From positions 130,381 through 194,380 of the forward strand of contig CAMQWP010000001.1 of NCBI GenBank assembly GCA_947038565.1: 64,000 nt of DNA. The letters run 5' to 3'. The notes beneath the pieces are model-generated. The model had not been told where the DNA came from, ran no database searches, and worked only from the letters and a program-made list of their open reading frames with translations. Shown piece after piece: positions 45,808 to 54,944 of this stretch; position 1 is the stretch's first letter; every line of letters begins with the position of its first letter. Source of the stretch: an uncultured Clostridia bacterium. Its GTDB lineage: Bacteria; Bacillota; Clostridia; Christensenellales; UBA3700. The position numbers were made by a program, and so were the translations under genes.

Positions 45808-47469
45808 CTAATTCAAAATTATATCATCAATAGTCTTGCCCGCTGGTATCATAGGCAATACTTTTTCGTCTTTGTCGATTATCGCGTCGATAATGCAAGG
45901 ACCACCACTCTTAAACGCCTCCGCAATAGCTATCTCTAGCTCCGCTTTGGTATTCGCTCTAAAGCCTTTTGCTCCGAAAGCCTCCGCTAGTTTGACATAA
46001 TCGGTAGATCTATCAATGCTAGTCTCGGCGTATCTCTTTTCGAAAAACTGTGTCTGCCATTGTCTAACCATACCTAGTACGTGATTATTAAATACCACTA
46101 CTACTATAGGCAAGTTATTCTTTACGCAAGTACACATCTCGTTAAGATTCATATGGAATGATCCGTCGCCCGTTGCCAGTACGACGCGTCTATCAGGACA
46201 AGCCATCTGTGCACCAATTGCACCACCTAAGCCATATCCCATAGTACCTAGTCCGCCAGAAGTCAAGAAACTTCTTGGTTTTACTCGTTTGCTGTATTGT
46301 GCAGTCCACATCTGGTGCTGACCTACATCAGTCACTATAATACCATCATCACCGACAGCGTTAGAAATGCAATCAACTATCTCGTGAGGTCTAAGAACCC
46401 CCTCAATACTATTAGGTTTGTAGTCGCCCTCTCTCCATTTGTCTACCTGTGCGATCCACTCATCACGATTAATGCAATTGATCATAGGTAAAAGAGCAGT
46501 AAGAACTTCCTTTACATCACCTACAATACCTATATTGCTTGCGACATTTTTATTTATCTCCGCCTCGTCTATATCTATATGTATGATCTTAGACTTGGGT
46601 GCAAATTTTGTTTTATCAGTAGCTACTCGGTCTGAAAACCTAGTACCAATAGCGATCATGACATCAGACTGTTGAAGAGTTTTTCCAGCGGACATGCTAC
46701 CATGCATACCTACTAGTCCAAGATTCAACTTTTCGCCCCAACTCATTATTCCCGCACCCATAAGAGTATGAGAACACGGAATATTCGCACGCTTGCTTAG
46801 CTCGAGAAGTTCATTCTCTGCGTTAGAAATGAGTACACCGCCACCGAATAATATAGCAGGAGACGACGCGTTATTAATAACATCCGCCAATTCTTTTATT
46901 TTCGCCATATCTAAGATCGGATTAGGAGTAGTAGCAAGTACTTCTTTAGTCTCAAAATCAGCCAAGTCTATAGTTACATCTTTAGTAATGTCTACTAGTA
47001 CCACACCAGGTCTACCGCTATTTGCGATCCTGAACGCTTGTCTTATAGTTTCATGCAGTTTATTTACATCGCGAACAACAAAAGTATGTTTTGTGATAGG
47101 CATTGCAATGCCTGCAATATCGACTTCTTGAAAACTATCTAAACCAATGAGTGATGAATGAACATTACCTGTTATCGCGACGACTGGGACACTGTCCATA
47201 TTCGCAGTTGCAATACCAGTTACGATATTAGTTGCACCGGGGCCTGACGTAGCAAGTACCACACCAGTTTTACCAGTAGCACGTGCATAACCATCGGCAG
47301 CATGTGCAGCGCCTTGTTCATGAGCAGTAATGACGTGCTTAATTCTGTCTTGGTTTTGGAATAGTGCGTCATAAATATTAATGACCGCCCCGCCCGGATA
47401 ACCAAAGATAGTATCAACGCCTTGCTCGATAAGTGCTTCTATTAGTAGCTTCGAACCATTGATTTTCAT
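45808..47469 (-). CDS. ilvB: Acetolactate synthase, large (catalytic) subunit
   Basis: A 553-residue ThDP-dependent enzyme. Visible motifs are the GYPGG start of the Pyr domain with catalytic Glu in [16 protein letters not shown] near 49-64, and the ThDP/Mg motif [29 protein letters not shown] near 435-463. It condenses pyruvate with pyruvate or 2-oxobutanoate. It is the first gene of the operon and has a 125-base leader from a good promoter. The regulatory subunit IlvN is missing from this locus. It could be an anabolic enzyme with an unlinked ilvN, or one not feedback-regulated. Confidence 0.95.
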   Translation of the reverse strand: MKINGSKLLIEALIEQGVDTIFGYPGGAVINIYDALFQNQDRIKHVITAHEQGAAHAADGYARATGKTGVVLATSGPGATNIVTGIATANMDSVPVVAITGNVHSSLIGLDSFQEVDIAGIAMPITKHTFVVRDVNKLHETIRQAFRIANSGRPGVVLVDITKDVTIDLADFETKEVLATTPNPILDMAKIKELADVINNASSPAILFGGGVLISNAENELLELSKRANIPCSHTLMGAGIMSWGEKLNLGLVGMHGSMSAGKTLQQSDVMIAIGTRFSDRVATDKTKFAPKSKIIHIDIDEAEINKNVASNIGIVGDVKEVLTALLPMINCINRDEWIAQVDKWREGDYKPNSIEGVLRPHEIVDCISNAVGDDGIIVTDVGQHQMWTAQYSKRVKPRSFLTSGGLGTMGYGLGGAIGAQMACPDRRVVLATGDGSFHMNLNEMCTCVKNNLPIVVVVFNNHVLGMVRQWQTQFFEKRYAETSIDRSTDYVKLAEAFGAKGFRANTKAELEIAIAEAFKSGGPCIIDAIIDKDEKVLPMIPAGKTIDDIILN

Positions 47470-47605
47470 AAACTCTCCATCTTTTAGAGTGACTTGACAT
47501 GTTTATATTGCCTATCACCATTCGTCCATATAGTAACATTAACGTAAATAAAGGATAAAATACTTGTAATCAACAGATTTAGTATTAAAATCTTTATTAA
47601 ATATT

Positions 47606-47634
47606 ATTATAGCACAAAATTTAAAATAATTCAA
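47606..47634 (-). promoter_or_regulatory. Promoter for the ilvBC-DA-ridA operon
   Basis: Minus-strand TTGAAT (47629-47634) and TATAAT (47606-47611) are 17 bases apart. The ~130-base leader holds a weak AGATTT/AAATCT hairpin but no T-box specifier or GGTGG motif, and no leucine- or valine-rich leader peptide that I can see. Confidence 0.65.
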
Positions 47635-47696
47635 TAGCTTATTAAAAAAAAGTCATAACTATTATAGTTAGCACCATAAACGTGTGCTTATAACAC

Positions 47697-47723
47697 AAAC
47701 CGCCCTAAGTATTAGGACGGTTT
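47697..47723 (-). terminator. Hairpin terminator after the GH16-like gene
   Basis: AAACCGCCCTA (47697-47707) pairs with TAGGACGGTTT (47713-47723). The one mismatch becomes a G-U pair on the minus strand, followed there by GTGTTAT. Placed 80 bases past the GH16-like stop. U-tract is short. Confidence 0.6.
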
Positions 47724-47802
47724 GATACTTTCCTTATAAAATTGTCATTAACATAATTGAATACATAAGTATGATCTTACATGAACATCATATCCAGCAT
47801 GC

Positions 47803-48726
47803 TTAAAACGCACTAGCGTCTTTTATGTGCGATAAGTAGTTTTGGTTTTGATATACTTTTACGTAATCAATTTCCATTGTCTTACTCTTGATATTTGCAC
47901 TCTCTTTACCTATAGATTCTTTCAATTTATTTATCTCATTACCAAGTAGCATATATGACTCGACGCGAGATACACCGCCAAAGTCTGACGCCCAAGTCGC
48001 AACACCGTCTACATAAAACACATAGTGCGTTGGTGTCCATAGCAATGAATATATATGAAAACCGTCATAAATATCCGTGTCAATACTAGATATTCTATTT
48101 AATCTATTGCTGCCATAAATATTCACATCGTAAGATAGAGAATGACCAATAGTTTTAGAATTCATCTCCATTATTTCAGAGTCAAAAACTTTTACTCTCA
48201 TTCCGTCTTGACCTTCATTTCCTTTATTTACCATAGAATCCGACTGCAACCAAAAACTTGAGCTTACATTCGCATCTGTTGGTACTTTTATTCTTGCTTC
48301 GTAGAGTCCAAAAGCCTGATCCATAGTATTTGCAGATTGTATGCCCGAAGTGAAGTCTCCCTCAATAGGACATACTGTGCAATTATGATTTTTTTTATGC
48401 TCAGCACTGATTAATACCTTACCGCCATCAACCGATACCATCTTAGGACACCAGTAAGCATTCCCTCTTTTTCCATGAGGCAATGTACTCCAGTTATCAT
48501 TATTAAGTTTGTCGCCATTGAAGTCATCTCTTAACGTCGCGAACCAGCCTTCGCTGTTCACAACATTACTACCAGGTATCAGCTCATCGCCTAACTCCGG
48601 CATATCTATATTGAATCTTTTTCTCCATGACTCATCTTTATCTATCATTGGCCCGACGCATGCAGTGAAAGTAAGCATAACGATAGAGCATATTCCTAGT
48701 GTCATTAACAATATTTTCTTCTTCAT
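47803..48726 (-). CDS. GH16-like lipoprotein with rearranged active-site motif
   Basis: A 307-residue protein with a lipobox signal (FTAC, Cys23). Its jelly-roll core matches GH16 (laminarinase/lichenase/carrageenase clan): DDFNGDKLNNDNWS near 67-80, SGIQSANTMDQAFGLYEARIKVP near 127-149, FWLQSDS and HIYSLLWTPTHYVFYVDGV. The catalytic strand normally reads ExDxxE. Here residues 182-187 are DSEIME: acid in all three places but Glu and Asp swapped in the first two; the last Glu187 (acid/base) is conserved. So it may have low activity, altered specificity or a binding role on the cell surface. Promoter at 48763-48791. Confidence 0.8.
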   Translation of the reverse strand: MKKKILLMTLGICSIVMLTFTACVGPMIDKDESWRKRFNIDMPELGDELIPGSNVVNSEGWFATLRDDFNGDKLNNDNWSTLPHGKRGNAYWCPKMVSVDGGKVLISAEHKKNHNCTVCPIEGDFTSGIQSANTMDQAFGLYEARIKVPTDANVSSSFWLQSDSMVNKGNEGQDGMRVKVFDSEIMEMNSKTIGHSLSYDVNIYGSNRLNRISSIDTDIYDGFHIYSLLWTPTHYVFYVDGVATWASDFGGVSRVESYMLLGNEINKLKESIGKESANIKSKTMEIDYVKVYQNQNYLSHIKDASAF

Positions 48727-48762
48727 TACCTCTCCTCTGCACTATCTTATATTCTATATTTA

Positions 48763-48791
48763 ACTATATCATGATGACTATTCCTTATCAA
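48763..48791 (-). promoter_or_regulatory. Promoter for the GH16-like gene
   Basis: Minus-strand TTGATA (48786-48791) and TATAGT (48763-48768) are 17 bases apart with TG one base before the -10. Confidence 0.6.
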
Positions 48792-48943
48792 CATAATCCA
48801 TGTAAATCTTGGTTATAAATTGTGTATAGTATATATTACTATAATAAAATGATAATAATAATCTAAATATGTGTATATTTTCTACTTATTATTATTGATA
48901 TTTTATATAAATAATATTGCTAAATATTGGTGTATTGCTTTTA

Positions 48944-49501
48944 TCAATCAGTCTTCTTAATGATTTCTGTTTTGTTAACTAGCGTTTCTGTTACTACCGT
49001 CTGTCTATTTACTATCTTAAAAGACGCGGCTTCCTTTTCTAGCAATTCGCTTATATTACTATCTACTATATTATCTTGTACTACTACTATTTCTGCCGCA
49101 TTTCCAACCTCGCGGGCATTGATATTTTCACTGCTCTCGTTTTTCTTGCGACTATCTATCTCACTGACCTGCGAGTCGTGGATCGGCTCGCTATCAATAT
49201 TTATTACTGCTTTGCTTTTTTTCAATGGTGCTACTTTCTTTATCAACTCTTCTGCACCTATCGAAGTAAGTCCGCTTGATCCGCCCATTAATATCGCAAT
49301 GACTATATTTTCTGACATAATCATATCTGGTACTACATAATACAGCACGGCGCCCATTATAGCACCGAGAATTAAAGACAGCAATGGTACTAGCCTTAAA
49401 AAAATTGCATTATTCTTAAATGCAAACTTTAATGTTGCCATTATCCAATAAATACTGCTTGTCATCACTGGCACGCATACAAGTTCTATATACTCATTCA
49501 T
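48944..49501 (-). CDS. Holin-like membrane protein with long charged tail
   Basis: The 185-residue protein has three hydrophobic segments in its first ~85 residues (about 7-25, 36-58, 65-80), the last reading IVIAILMGGSSGLTSIGAEELI. This layout and the Gly-Leu-x-Ser-x-Gly turn resemble phage holin family 5-type proteins. The remaining ~100 residues are hydrophilic and charged, with EIDSRKKNESSENINAREVG. No endolysin or other phage gene is adjacent. The ATG at 49501 follows GAGGTGG; a GTG two codons earlier overlaps the site. Holin is a family resemblance, not a demonstrated function. Confidence 0.45.
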   Translation of the reverse strand: MNEYIELVCVPVMTSSIYWIMATLKFAFKNNAIFLRLVPLLSLILGAIMGAVLYYVVPDMIMSENIVIAILMGGSSGLTSIGAEELIKKVAPLKKSKAVINIDSEPIHDSQVSEIDSRKKNESSENINAREVGNAAEIVVVQDNIVDSNISELLEKEAASFKIVNRQTVVTETLVNKTEIIKKTD

Positions 49502-49573
49502 CTCCACCTCATTCCGTTACATTTCCTTATATCAGCTCTCCGACTTAGGTAATGTAACATTTGTCCTTATTAC

Positions 49574-49603
49574 ATTATATGCAAAGCAGCTAATATTTGT
49601 CAT
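49574..49603 (-). promoter_or_regulatory. Promoter for the holin-like gene
   Basis: Minus-strand ATGACA (49598-49603) and TATAAT (49574-49579), 18 bases apart. Confidence 0.5.
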
Positions 49604-49675
49604 TATAAAGTGGCGAAGATCTTTAACCCCATATCGCAGTATAACACTATCAAAAGCAACTGCTACGGCATGGCA

Positions 49676-49714
49676 ATATCCCCCTAGCGATTTGCTTAGG
49701 GGGATATCTTTTTT
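49676..49714 (+). terminator. Orphan intrinsic terminator on the plus strand
   Basis: ATATCCCCCTA (49676-49686) pairs with TAGGGGGATAT (49697-49707), followed by CTTTTTT on the plus strand only. The minus-strand continuation is GC-mixed with no U-run. No plus-strand gene lies nearby; the only minus-strand gene it could serve is the ABC-2 permease, for which the U-tract is on the wrong side. Confidence 0.75.
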
Positions 49715-49780
49715 AAACTTTATTTTTAATTTTTTTTAATTATTGCATGCGACTTTAATTGTCTTTACCAACGATTTAAC

Positions 49781-50815
49781 TTAAGGTGCAACAATAGTAT
49801 CTATGTCCGCTAGTATCTTAGCTCTTGCCTTTGTTTTCTTGACAATGTCAATACGTTTTTTAATAAATTTTGACAAAAAGTTTATTCCTATCATACCAAC
49901 AGTGGTTGAACCTAATACTATGAACATTTGACTAACGCCTATCATGTTTCCAAAAGCGTTCATTTTAAGATCATATTGCAACTCAAGCTGACTTACGATA
50001 TTATTAACTACTTCTACCGATGAACCATCCGCTAGTATGTTTGCTATCTCCTCTATAGACCCTGTCATAAATAAGTTTCTAAGAATTCCTCCTGCATGAC
50101 TGCCCGGCACTACTACAGAAAGGTATTTAGCAAAATCTGGCATTATACTCATAGGCATGTATGCACCGATAAGGAAACCTATCGACGCGCCTAAAATACC
50201 CGATACGGCACCAAGCACCGCCTCAGACTTTATAAAACTTGAAACAAAAACAGTAATGCTTGTAGCAGACAATACGCCTAGAATTATTGTACCGAATATA
50301 CCGAAGACCTCACTCACGCTCATATTAAAGCTACCCGTAGCAGAAAGATATATGAAACAAATGATAGAAGTAATAAGTACAAGCGTAAGCGTTATTATAA
50401 AATTAAAGAAATAATAACTTAATTGCAACACCCATTGCTTTGCTGGAGACGCGATTCCGTCCGCTAGCACGCCCCTTGTTTTATCCGCAACCATAACGCT
50501 ATTTGCAGACAGCGAAACCGTGATCATCGCAACTGCTATTACGCCTGCCATCATCCAACTATCGACCATGCCTTTTAGCACATTATCCTCTACTGTCACG
50601 CCGTTAGGTGCAATTGCCGATATCATCATTTTCACGCTATCAATTTGCATATCGCTTAAAAATAGCACATACAATATCAGAACTATAAGCGGAGCGAGCA
50701 TAGCAAAAAACACATTCATTTTATCTCTAAAAAATAGCTTAATACATCTTTCAGTCATCATGCCGAAAGTGTTAAAATCATCGCCAATTTGCTTTGTATT
50801 TATCTTCATACTCAT
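49781..50815 (-). CDS. ABC-2 type multidrug/daunorubicin-like exporter permease
   Basis: A 344-residue membrane protein. A first transmembrane helix (~32-52) is followed by a large extracytoplasmic loop (~55-95) and five more helices. The pattern, including GSHAGGILRNLF near the last loop and FKSEAVLGAVSGILGASIGFLIG-type helices, fits ABC-2 permeases. It pairs with the ATPase gene just upstream through an ATGA overlap. The ATG at 50815 or the next at 50809 (better spaced from GGGGG) may be used. Substrate unknown; it could export a drug, a lipid or a peptide. Confidence 0.85.
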   Translation of the reverse strand: MSMKINTKQIGDDFNTFGMMTERCIKLFFRDKMNVFFAMLAPLIVLILYVLFLSDMQIDSVKMMISAIAPNGVTVEDNVLKGMVDSWMMAGVIAVAMITVSLSANSVMVADKTRGVLADGIASPAKQWVLQLSYYFFNFIITLTLVLITSIICFIYLSATGSFNMSVSEVFGIFGTIILGVLSATSITVFVSSFIKSEAVLGAVSGILGASIGFLIGAYMPMSIMPDFAKYLSVVVPGSHAGGILRNLFMTGSIEEIANILADGSSVEVVNNIVSQLELQYDLKMNAFGNMIGVSQMFIVLGSTTVGMIGINFLSKFIKKRIDIVKKTKARAKILADIDTIVAP

Positions 50816-51726
50816 ACCCCCAGTACTACACCAGTAGCATTTAAAAATACGTCGTCCATATTACCTTTTACGACCTCGAACTCGTCGATTTCATTCTTGT
50901 GATCTATAATAAATTGTTTTGACTCATTAGAATTATTTACCTTTATCACATAACAACCATTACTATAACTAAAATTCCAGTTCTCCAGAGTTAACATGTA
51001 GGCGATCTCGTTGCTGTCTTGCACGTACCATTTTATATAGTCTCCAGAATACTTTACCTTTAGATTTGCAGGGGTATCATCGTCAATGATCACGCCCTTA
51101 TTTATAATCACCACTCGATCTGCGTTGTTTGACTCTTCCATGTAGTGAGTAGTTAGAAAAACAGTCATGCCAGTATCGCTTTGAAGTTGACGAATGATTT
51201 TCCAAATAGACTGTCTTGTCATAGGATCAAGTCCTGTAGTAGGCTCGTCTAGAAATAGTACTTTTGGTTTATTGATCAGTCCTCTTGCTATATCTACCCT
51301 GCGTTTTTGTCCGCCCGATAACTTAGCATATATACGCTTTAGTATGCTTTCTAGGTCAAACATTTCCGTAAGTTCACTCAATCTTTGTTTCCACATAGCT
51401 CCGTGAATGCCGTAGTAACTTGCTCTAAATCTTAGATTATCCGCAACGGTAAGTCGATCGTCCATCACTGAGTTTTGGAATACTATTCCTATTTTTTTCT
51501 TTATACTATCAGCGTCTTTGTCGATATCATGACCGCAAACGGTTACTATACCGCTATCTTTCTCTAGCAATGTACATAGTATATTTATCGTCGTACTTTT
51601 ACCCGCTCCATTGACACCTAAAAATGCGAATAAACTTCCCTCTTCTACACTGAAAGAAATATCATCTACAGCTTTTACATCGCCATAGTATTTTTTTAGG
51701 CTATTTATTTGTATGATTTTTGACAT
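50812..51726 (-). CDS. ABC exporter ATPase (DrrA-like)
   Basis: The 304-residue ATPase has Walker A GVNGAGKST near residues 37-45, Q-loop FQNSVMDDRLT, signature LSGGQKRR near 138-145, Walker B VLFLDEPTTGLDP and switch TTHYMEE. The C-terminal ~80 residues are the extra domain seen in DrrA/CcmA-type proteins. It energises export with the overlapping permease gene. A consensus promoter lies 75 bases upstream at 51800-51828. No regulatory gene is in this unit; the AraC gene faces the other way. Confidence 0.93.
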   Translation of the reverse strand: MSKIIQINSLKKYYGDVKAVDDISFSVEEGSLFAFLGVNGAGKSTTINILCTLLEKDSGIVTVCGHDIDKDADSIKKKIGIVFQNSVMDDRLTVADNLRFRASYYGIHGAMWKQRLSELTEMFDLESILKRIYAKLSGGQKRRVDIARGLINKPKVLFLDEPTTGLDPMTRQSIWKIIRQLQSDTGMTVFLTTHYMEESNNADRVVIINKGVIIDDDTPANLKVKYSGDYIKWYVQDSNEIAYMLTLENWNFSYSNGCYVIKVNNSNESKQFIIDHKNEIDEFEVVKGNMDDVFLNATGVVLGV

Positions 51727-51799
51727 TCAATACCTCCTTAAGCGAGACATATTTCACGCTCTTCTAACCTATAATCTTTATATAAATACTTATTGTATC

Positions 51800-51828
51800 A
51801 CTATATCACAACTAGAAATAAATGTCAA
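51800..51828 (-). promoter_or_regulatory. Promoter for the ABC-2 exporter operon
   Basis: Minus-strand TTGACA (51823-51828) and TATAGT (51800-51805) are 17 bases apart with TG one base before the -10. The rest of 51727-52067 has no gene. Confidence 0.65.
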
Positions 51829-52067
51829 TACAGCTATAATTAACTGGCTGAACGTCCTTTATTAATAAAAACAAAAGGCTTATTTTCCCATCAGATATAC
51901 TTTTACAACTAGCTCCGAACACCACAAGATTGCACACTTTAAAGGTGATTGTAATTAACATATATTATTTGCTTAAAGGTTCACTATTACTCTATTAAAA
52001 AATACACATATCCTTTACAAATAAAACACACATAAAGCCGATTTATACTAAAATAAGCTATTAACTA

Positions 52068-52096
52068 TTGACTTAAATGCCAAGAAGTATTATAAT
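52068..52096 (+). promoter_or_regulatory. Promoter for the AraC regulator; predicts a leaderless mRNA
   Basis: TTGACT (52068-52073) and TATAAT (52091-52096) are 17 bases apart. The start codon A is at 52103, seven bases past the -10, where transcription should begin. No Shine-Dalgarno site precedes the ATG. Confidence 0.72.
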
Positions 52097-52102
52097 CAAA
52101 TT

Positions 52103-52906
52103 ATGGATAAAATATTAAATGCGTTTATACACGCCAATACGCAAACGGTAACAGATTTTGATTATCTTCATGTACATAATGGATACCAGATAATCTATAT
52201 CGCCGAGGGAACTCTAACAATAAATATTAATAATGAAGTACACGAGATCGCAGGACCGAGTGTGCTAATACTTAACTGCTTTGAGCAACATTATATCATA
52301 AGTACAAGTAGCGAGTATTCTAGATATGTACTAGAGATAAATCCTTTTTATCTCGACCAGGTCATCAACAAATCACTATTCAACATGATCAAACTTAGAC
52401 CTATCGGTCATAAGCAATACGTCTCTCTAAATGTAGAGCATAATGAAGTAGTTAATAGTTGCATGCAAAACATTGAGAATGAATATAATAATAATTTTTC
52501 ACTATCTGACAACATGATCACCTCCGATATAATAAAAGTTTTAGTACTTATATATCGCAACATCTACCAGCAAGGTTATGAGGATATTTCTCCTAACGTC
52601 GCACTAATCCATGACTACATTACAAATAATTATTCTCAAAAACTAAAGATAAGTGAGATAGCTGATAAGTTCTTTATATCACCGAGCTATCTAACTCACA
52701 GCTTTAAGAAGGAGATCGGATATAGTCCTAAGCAATATCTATTGCTTACTAGATTATTCCACGCTCAACACAAATTAAAGAATACTAACGATACTATTAA
52801 TGCGATTTGCTTCGCATGTGGATTCACCGATATCAACAATTTCATTAGGTGCTTCAAAGAGCAATACCACATCACCCCTCTTCAGTATCGCAAGCAAAAC
52901 GTATAA
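52103..52906 (+). CDS. AraC family transcriptional regulator
   Basis: A 267-residue protein with an N-terminal cupin-like ligand domain (FDYLHVHNGYQIIYIAEGTLTI) and two C-terminal helix-turn-helix motifs (LKISEIADKFFISPSYLTHSFKKEIG and ICFACGFTDINNFIRCFKEQY). It probably binds a sugar and activates nearby catabolic genes. The plus-strand gene ends just 98 bases from the 3' end of the polyuronide operon, so that operon is a natural target, but its promoter is 9 kb away. The ATG at 52103 is the only one compatible with a full cupin; no ribosome binding site is seen. Confidence 0.9.
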   Translation: MDKILNAFIHANTQTVTDFDYLHVHNGYQIIYIAEGTLTININNEVHEIAGPSVLILNCFEQHYIISTSSEYSRYVLEINPFYLDQVINKSLFNMIKLRPIGHKQYVSLNVEHNEVVNSCMQNIENEYNNNFSLSDNMITSDIIKVLVLIYRNIYQQGYEDISPNVALIHDYITNNYSQKLKISEIADKFFISPSYLTHSFKKEIGYSPKQYLLLTRLFHAQHKLKNTNDTINAICFACGFTDINNFIRCFKEQYHITPLQYRKQNV

Positions 52907-52965
52907 AGCATATTTATCATTATTTATAATGATAGCAAAATAAAATTCAATATATAAATATTAAA

Positions 52966-53003
52966 TACTACGACGAGTTAATCGTCGTAGTATTATTTTT
53001 ATG
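52966..53003. terminator. Bidirectional intrinsic terminator between the AraC gene and the uronate operon
   Basis: A perfect 13-bp stem (52966-52978 with 52984-52996) with a 5-base loop, followed by ATTATTTTT on the plus strand and TTTAATATTT on the minus strand. Confidence 0.88.
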
Positions 53004-53004
53004 T

Positions 53005-54942
53005 CTACCAGTAGTTTGCGATCCTTTTGCCATTTTTGAATATCATTATCTTAGCACTACCGCCAACTCCTTTCGCCTCTATATACTTCATATGCTCTTT
53101 GTGAGTAAGTATAACGGTGAAATCATCTCTTTCAGTCCTAATTGATATCGCGCTAGCTGACTTTGCATTAATTGCTTTACCGTCCATATTTATAACAGGA
53201 ATTTTCTTTACTTCTGCATTGCTATTAGCGTCGATTACTACTATTCTATTTTGCGAACCGAACCCATGGCTTTTTTCCGTGATTCTCTGATTTTCGGCTA
53301 TCTTATTATACTGTACTGAGTGACGTGACCAAGACTTCACTAGCTTCACACCCTCGCTTATGAAATGGAATGTGCTTTTTGCGTGCTTAGTATTACACAC
53401 TACTTTTTTGCCAAAAACATCAACTGTTGCTTTTGGAGAAAAATTGAAATACCTCTGGATTGAATGACGACCTCTTGTGAAGAAATTATCCACTACTATA
53501 TATATGTCAGGCTTTAGCCAAATAATCGTTCTTTTCGTAAAAGTCTTTTTCTTCAGATATCCTAAATGTCCACCGCTTACTATTGACAATTCTTGTGTGT
53601 CATAGTTAGGCATTTTTATATTTTCTGCTAGCGTGATAAAGCTCCAGCCAGTTGGATCATTCATCATTATGTTTCGGTTATCTATAGTGACAGTATTGTG
53701 CGACTCAGGGCGTTTTAATAAAAACCTTTCTTTTACTGTAGGATTATAATTGTATCGTCCCGCGTCTATCAGTACATCATCACCCTTTATACACAAATCT
53801 ATGTGCAACTTGTCATTGTGTGCATGACCTCCACCAGTATGAGTATTGATGAAGTGCAAGTAATTTGATTCCCCTGACCAGTCCTCTCTTAGAATGTATT
53901 GACCGCTATCGTCAAGCATGCAATTAACAAACTCTGGTGCAACGGCGACTATCTCATCATATTCAAAAACGCCCTTAATGCCATAAATCCATGCACTTTC
54001 ATAATCCAATTTGACACTACCTCTATGCTTAAAGACACCGTCTTTGAATATCATTGCTAGCTTATCCATCATGTCTCTCATGTCTGTATGATCACTATCA
54101 CCCATGCAAGGCTGATGATGATCAGGCTTCATCCATGCGATCATTGCGATACCCATTTTACGTACTCTAGTTAGGAATAGCTCAGGCATATCCATGCCGT
54201 ATTTACGCATAAAAATTATACTGTCAAGGAAACAGTTAAGTACTTCGGCATGATACATAGGTGATACTTCCCAGTGCACAAAATCCATTGAAAGCTGTAC
54301 GTCTAGCTGCTCGCAAAGTCGCTCTATCACTATCTTTAATGTATCTTTTGTGATATCCCTTTCGCCTAAAAAACAAGATATAGCTAGCAAGCCATGATCT
54401 TGTATTACCCCCCAGTTGCTCAGTTTAAATCTTCCGTTATGGATCCTGATTAGCTCTGATTGGTGTATCTTTAAAGATTGTGTTAGCATTTCCATAAATT
54501 TACCATCGATCAGCTCACAGCCTATAAAATAATCTAGAGCATAAAGCCATGTAGTCGCACGAAGACCTATCTCTAATGGTCGCCATGTATACCGATTTAG
54601 TTTATCAGTCTCTAGCGTCTGCGTAGTTATCCAGTTAGTGATGATATCCACGTATTTTTGTGCAAATCTTATGTCACCTGTCAATCTGAACTGTTGACCT
54701 AGATTGATTAAAAACCTATGGCGATTGAATTGGAAAATAAACTCATCATCACATGTAGGTTTGTACATCCAGTCAATCCCGTTTTGAAAATGTACGGCTT
54801 CCTGTGTCGCTTCCATATCCCATGGCATGTTAAAAATAAATTTATCTATTAAGTAGTCTTCGCAAAGCTGAGTATTAATATCCACTTGCTCTGGATAAGT
54901 TTCCTTAATATATTTGGCTATCTCGTTATAAAATTCATTCAT
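53005..54942 (-). CDS. Heparinase II/III-like polysaccharide lyase
   Basis: The 645-residue protein has a helical toroid domain (1-~340) and a beta-sandwich part. HTGGGHAHNDKLHIDLCIKGDDVLIDAGRYNYN near residues 375-407 is the heparinase II/III signature with catalytic His and metal ligands. Family enzymes cleave uronic-acid polymers by beta-elimination, giving unsaturated uronides. It has no signal peptide, so it should act on imported oligomers or be released by another route. It is the last gene of the operon; a 2-base gap separates it from the isomerase gene. Substrate could be heparin-like, alginate or other polyuronide. Confidence 0.88.
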   Translation of the reverse strand: MNEFYNEIAKYIKETYPEQVDINTQLCEDYLIDKFIFNMPWDMEATQEAVHFQNGIDWMYKPTCDDEFIFQFNRHRFLINLGQQFRLTGDIRFAQKYVDIITNWITTQTLETDKLNRYTWRPLEIGLRATTWLYALDYFIGCELIDGKFMEMLTQSLKIHQSELIRIHNGRFKLSNWGVIQDHGLLAISCFLGERDITKDTLKIVIERLCEQLDVQLSMDFVHWEVSPMYHAEVLNCFLDSIIFMRKYGMDMPELFLTRVRKMGIAMIAWMKPDHHQPCMGDSDHTDMRDMMDKLAMIFKDGVFKHRGSVKLDYESAWIYGIKGVFEYDEIVAVAPEFVNCMLDDSGQYILREDWSGESNYLHFINTHTGGGHAHNDKLHIDLCIKGDDVLIDAGRYNYNPTVKERFLLKRPESHNTVTIDNRNIMMNDPTGWSFITLAENIKMPNYDTQELSIVSGGHLGYLKKKTFTKRTIIWLKPDIYIVVDNFFTRGRHSIQRYFNFSPKATVDVFGKKVVCNTKHAKSTFHFISEGVKLVKSWSRHSVQYNKIAENQRITEKSHGFGSQNRIVVIDANSNAEVKKIPVINMDGKAINAKSASAISIRTERDDFTVILTHKEHMKYIEAKGVGGSAKIMIFKNGKRIANYW

Positions 54943-54944
54943 AA

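Noticed and set aside
47470-47605. Possible T-box or leader-peptide attenuator before ilvB
   Set aside because: No GGTGG T-box core, no specifier loop and no branched-chain-rich leader frame are visible; only a weak hairpin.
48944-49501. A prophage remnant around the holin-like gene
   Set aside because: Flanking genes are a GH16-like lipoprotein and an ABC exporter; there are no structural, integrase or lysin genes and no attachment-site repeats visible.
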